Assembly: GCF_025506275.1 (NCBI RefSeq)
Contig: NZ_QYCP01000069.1
Span: 1-36,697, forward strand
DNA from: Brevibacterium permense
GTDB taxonomy: Bacteria > Actinomycetota > Actinomycetes > Actinomycetales > Brevibacteriaceae
DNA length: 36,697 nucleotides
Direction: 5' to 3'
Shown here: in pieces, positions 34,692 to 36,697 of the stretch
How the letters are laid out: every line of letters begins with the position of its first letter
How positions within the stretch are numbered: position 1 is the first letter of the stretch
Made by a program: the position numbers and the translations under genes
Notes under the pieces: generated by a model
What the model saw: the letters and a program-made list of their open reading frames with translations, nothing else
What the model was told of the DNA's origin: nothing
Databases searched by the model: none

Positions 34692-35935
34692 CCTCGCACA
34701 GATCAGGGATGACCGGCGACGCCCCTGAGCCCGGCCCGTCCACAGCACCCGGCTCGGCCGATGCCCCTCCCGCCCTCGTCGAGTTCCTCGACTCTCCCGA
34801 GTCCATCGCTGCCGAGGTGTCCGCCCAGCTGGAGGCCTTCCTCGCTGAGAAGGCTGCCGAGTTCGAGGCGATCTCACCCGATGCGACAGCGATCGGCGAC
34901 GCGCTCATCGAGTTCACCCGCGGCGGCAAGAGGATCCGTCCCGTCCTGCTGTGGTGGGGCTTCCAGCTCGCCGGCGGTGACGTCCGCGCCGGCGCGGCAG
35001 GCGAGACCACAGCCGACCGGACAGCCGGCTCCGCAGCCGACGTCACCGCGGGTCTGGCGCAGGCGGCCGGTTCGCTCGAGCTGCTCCACGCCGCCGCTCT
35101 CATCCATGATGATGTCATCGACAATTCGGACACCCGTCGAGGCCGGCCGGCCCTGCACCGACAGTTCGAGGCCCGCCATCAGCGCTCCGGCTTCCATGGC
35201 GACGGCGCGTCCTTCGGCGTCTCCGCTTCCATCGTCATCGGCGATATCTGCCTGGCGCTGAGCGAGGAGCTCTTCGAACGATCGCAGGAGGCCCTGGGCA
35301 ACAGCCGCACGGCCCTCGAGCTGCGCGGAACAGTGCGCCGAGATGTCATGGTCGGCCAGTACCTCGACGTACTCGCCGAGGTCATCCCCCTCGGCGACGA
35401 CCGGATCGCAGATCGGGCGTGGGAGGTGCTGAGCTATAAGTCCGCGAAGTATTCGGTCGAGCAGCCGCTCCTTCTCGGCGCGGCCCTGGCCGGAGCGGGA
35501 TCTGAACAGCTGCAGGAGATCTCCGCTTTCGGCCTCCCCCTCGGACAGGCGTTCCAGCTGCGCGACGATGTGCTCGGCATCGCCGGTGACCCCGAGGCCA
35601 CCGGCAAACCCGCCGGCGACGATATCCGGGAGGGCAAACGGACCGTGCTCATCGCCGAGACCGCGGCCCGGATCTCGGCCGACCAGCTCGAGGTCCTCGC
35701 CACGCGGTTGGGCGATCCGGACCTCAGCGACGCCGAGGTGACCGAATGCGTTGAGATGATCACGGACTCGGGCGGACTCGCGGCCGTCGAATCCTTCATC
35801 GATGCCAAACACGCACAGTCGACCGCCGTCCTCGACGGCTGGCTGGAAGAGGCTTCGACGGTCACAGCTATCGGCGATCTCGCTCATGCCCGATTGCACG
35901 GATTCGCCACAGCTCTCAGCTACCGCAACAGCTGA
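34688..35935 (+). CDS. Polyprenyl diphosphate synthase (trans, IspA/IdsA type)
   Basis: Enzymes of this family condense isopentenyl diphosphate with allylic diphosphates to make C15-C50 chains for quinones, carotenoids or other lipids. The 415-residue protein is longer than usual because of an N-terminal tail and an Ala/Gly/Thr-rich insertion at about 97-120. The substrate-binding motifs are visible: GGKRIRP near 79-85, the first Asp-rich motif D141-D-V-I-D145 with RRGRPALH, and the second D293-D-V-L-G. Ala-Ala lies four and five residues before the first Asp motif, which permits longer products, but chain length cannot be fixed. The ATG overlaps the lipoprotein stop. A relative (idsA2) occupies the comparable place in Mycobacterium tuberculosis. 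Confidence 0.93.
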   Translation: MTSHRSGMTGDAPEPGPSTAPGSADAPPALVEFLDSPESIAAEVSAQLEAFLAEKAAEFEAISPDATAIGDALIEFTRGGKRIRPVLLWWGFQLAGGDVRAGAAGETTADRTAGSAADVTAGLAQAAGSLELLHAAALIHDDVIDNSDTRRGRPALHRQFEARHQRSGFHGDGASFGVSASIVIGDICLALSEELFERSQEALGNSRTALELRGTVRRDVMVGQYLDVLAEVIPLGDDRIADRAWEVLSYKSAKYSVEQPLLLGAALAGAGSEQLQEISAFGLPLGQAFQLRDDVLGIAGDPEATGKPAGDDIREGKRTVLIAETAARISADQLEVLATRLGDPDLSDAEVTECVEMITDSGGLAAVESFIDAKHAQSTAVLDGWLEEASTVTAIGDLAHARLHGFATALSYRNS

Positions 35936-35982
35936 GCCCGCGAACCGCACCAGCTGAACCCGTCGGAGCTCCAGCTGAGCCC
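35929..35982. repeat. Three degenerate 21-22 base repeats over a stop codon
   Basis: CAGCTGANCCC occurs at 35929, 35951 and 35972 with similar flanks, forming units of 22 and 21 bases. The first unit holds the stop codon of the prenyl synthase gene. Confidence 0.6.
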
Positions 35983-36024
35983 CTCGGATAAGGGCGCTGA
36001 CGACTGGACGCGCTCACGAAGACG

Positions 36025-36053
36025 TGGGCTAGCCACACGGAGAGGGCAGCCCA
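36025..36053. terminator. Weak hairpin between convergent genes
   Basis: A 6-base stem (36025-36030 with 36048-36053) with a 17-base loop sits between the ends of the prenyl synthase and Rv2175c-like genes. It is a weak candidate terminator. Confidence 0.25.
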
Positions 36054-36055
36054 GA

Positions 36056-36406
36056 TCAGAACGCGAGGGCCTGAGCGCGGCGACGCACTTCCTTCTTGTT
36101 ACCCGAGCGAAGCAGGTCGATGGGTCGGCCGGGCAGGGACTCGTCATAGGTGAAGAGCCACACGATGGCTTCTTCGTAGTCGAATCCGGCGTCGTAGAGG
36201 GTGTGCAGGGTGCCTTTGAGCGGTTTGACGACCTCGCCGTCAACGAAGAAGGCCGACGGAACCCGCAGAACCTTCGGATTGCCGATCTTGATTCCGCAGA
36301 TGGCGCCGTCTTCGAGCAGCCTCCGCACCTGGGAGATGCCGAGCCCGGTGAGCTCTGCGATGTCGGGCAGCGGGGCCCAGTCCTGGACGAGTTCTTCGGT
36401 ATTCAC
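36056..36406 (-). CDS. Rv2175c-like DNA-binding protein
   Basis: This 116-residue protein resembles mycobacterial Rv2175c, a small DNA-binding protein that is a substrate of the Ser/Thr kinase PknL. An N-terminal winged helix-turn-helix is seen (about 8-50: LPDIAELTGLGISQVRRLLEDG, with a turn in the middle, and KVLRVPSAFFVDG). The C-terminal half (about 55-116) has KPLKGTLHTLYDAGF and the ending DLLRSGNKKEVRRRAQALAF, typical of the family. The start is a GTG at 36406 with GAGGG just upstream; the open frame further upstream lacks family sequence. A PknL-like kinase could be encoded nearby, but none is visible in the window. Confidence 0.88.
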   Translation of the reverse strand: MNTEELVQDWAPLPDIAELTGLGISQVRRLLEDGAICGIKIGNPKVLRVPSAFFVDGEVVKPLKGTLHTLYDAGFDYEEAIVWLFTYDESLPGRPIDLLRSGNKKEVRRRAQALAF

Positions 36407-36424
36407 GCCCTCAAGCGTAGCAAT

Positions 36425-36459
36425 ATTCGGCAGAAACACCCCGCCATGCGGTGCCGAAT
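36425..36459. promoter_or_regulatory. Inverted repeat in a divergent promoter region
   Basis: ATTCGGCA (36425-36432) and TGCCGAAT (36452-36459) form a perfect 8-base inverted repeat with a nested CCGC-CAT-GCGG hairpin inside (36441-36451). It lies just upstream of the Rv2175c-like start. A TAGGCT box at 36485-36490 might be the -10 of the plus-strand gene. Confidence 0.4.
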
Positions 36460-36535
36460 GCTCGGGTCGGGCCCGGCTACTCGTTAGGCTGGAGACCGTA
36501 GCTTCCCCACTCGACATGAAGTCAACAGGTGACAG

Positions 36536-36697
36536 ATGACACGACCGCGACGGCACAGGCCCGTCACCGCCGCTCCTGACATCCGCGCCGCATCGAAGGT
36601 GAATTCGACCGGTCCGATCCCAGGAGCCGAACGGGTCGACCCCGAAAACGACTCCCCCACCGAGGTCGCCCCCACCACCGAATCCCCCGACGAGTAT
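36536..36697 (+). CDS. Unidentified protein, N-terminal part, runs off the window
   Basis: An open frame starts with the ATG at 36536, preceded by AGGTGA, and continues for 54 codons to the window end without a stop. The visible residues are Arg-rich at the start and then Pro, Thr, Glu and Asp-rich, which suggests a disordered cytoplasmic tail; no domain is visible. In Mycobacterium tuberculosis the Rv2175c gene stands next to pknL and mptA, so a kinase or a membrane mannosyltransferase is conceivable, but the sequence seen does not support either choice. Confidence 0.5.
   Translation, partial: MTRPRRHRPVTAAPDIRAASKVNSTGPIPGAERVDPENDSPTEVAPTTESPDEY

Noticed and set aside
1..36697. CRISPR array, insertion sequence, prophage, tRNA or rRNA gene
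   Set aside because: No regularly spaced repeats, transposase, integrase, phage gene or RNA gene pattern was recognised; gene content is core throughout.

Overview
The window is a high-G+C actinobacterial chromosome segment. The layout, the meso-diaminopimelate-type MurE, the SepF/DivIVA division set without FtsA or MreB, and the MoxR/DUF3040/Rv2175c-like neighbourhood fit the order Micrococcales. A Brevibacterium-like organism is my best guess, but that is inferred from overall protein character and not proven here. No mobile element, CRISPR array, tRNA or rRNA gene was seen. Coding density is high and almost every gene is a housekeeping gene.

Left third (1-10262, all minus strand, given in transcription order from right to left): pgeF, sepF, yggT, divIVA, lspA, an RluD-type pseudouridine synthase, dnaE, hisD and nrdR. 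This is the usual downstream extension of an actinobacterial division cluster, but the yggS/ylmE gene normally found between pgeF and sepF is missing. Hairpin terminators are visible after divIVA and after nrdR.

Middle (10264-26237, minus strand): a complete division and cell wall (dcw) cluster, mraZ-rsmH-ftsL-ftsI-murE-murF-mraY-murD-ftsW-murG-murC-ftsQ-ftsZ. From rsmH to ftsQ most genes overlap by about 4-8 bases or are separated by 1-5 bases, so translational coupling is likely. The cluster makes the lipid-linked peptidoglycan precursor (MurC-F, MraY, MurG), supplies the septal synthase pair FtsW/FtsI with FtsL/FtsQ, and supplies the FtsZ ring. FtsW carries an unusual basic N-terminal extension of about 140 residues.

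Right third (26601-36697): a divergent plus-strand operon of a MoxR ATPase, a DUF58 protein and a TgpA-like membrane transglutaminase, ending at a strong hairpin. Next come minus-strand genes for a DUF218 protein, a DUF3040 membrane protein and DNA polymerase IV. Then a plus-strand lipoprotein and polyprenyl diphosphate synthase pair, a minus-strand Rv2175c-like DNA-binding protein, and the start of an unidentified plus-strand gene.

The most interesting signal is in the 363-base divergent region between mraZ and moxR. Three copies of GTGGAGGNNAGTGGRG, with TGG units at 10-base spacing like known MraZ boxes, occur there: one facing mraZ and two facing moxR, one of them just upstream of the moxR start. 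This suggests that MraZ may control both the dcw cluster and the MoxR-DUF58-transglutaminase operon. I see no clearly new biological system; the rest is mainly a well-preserved core region with a few local oddities.
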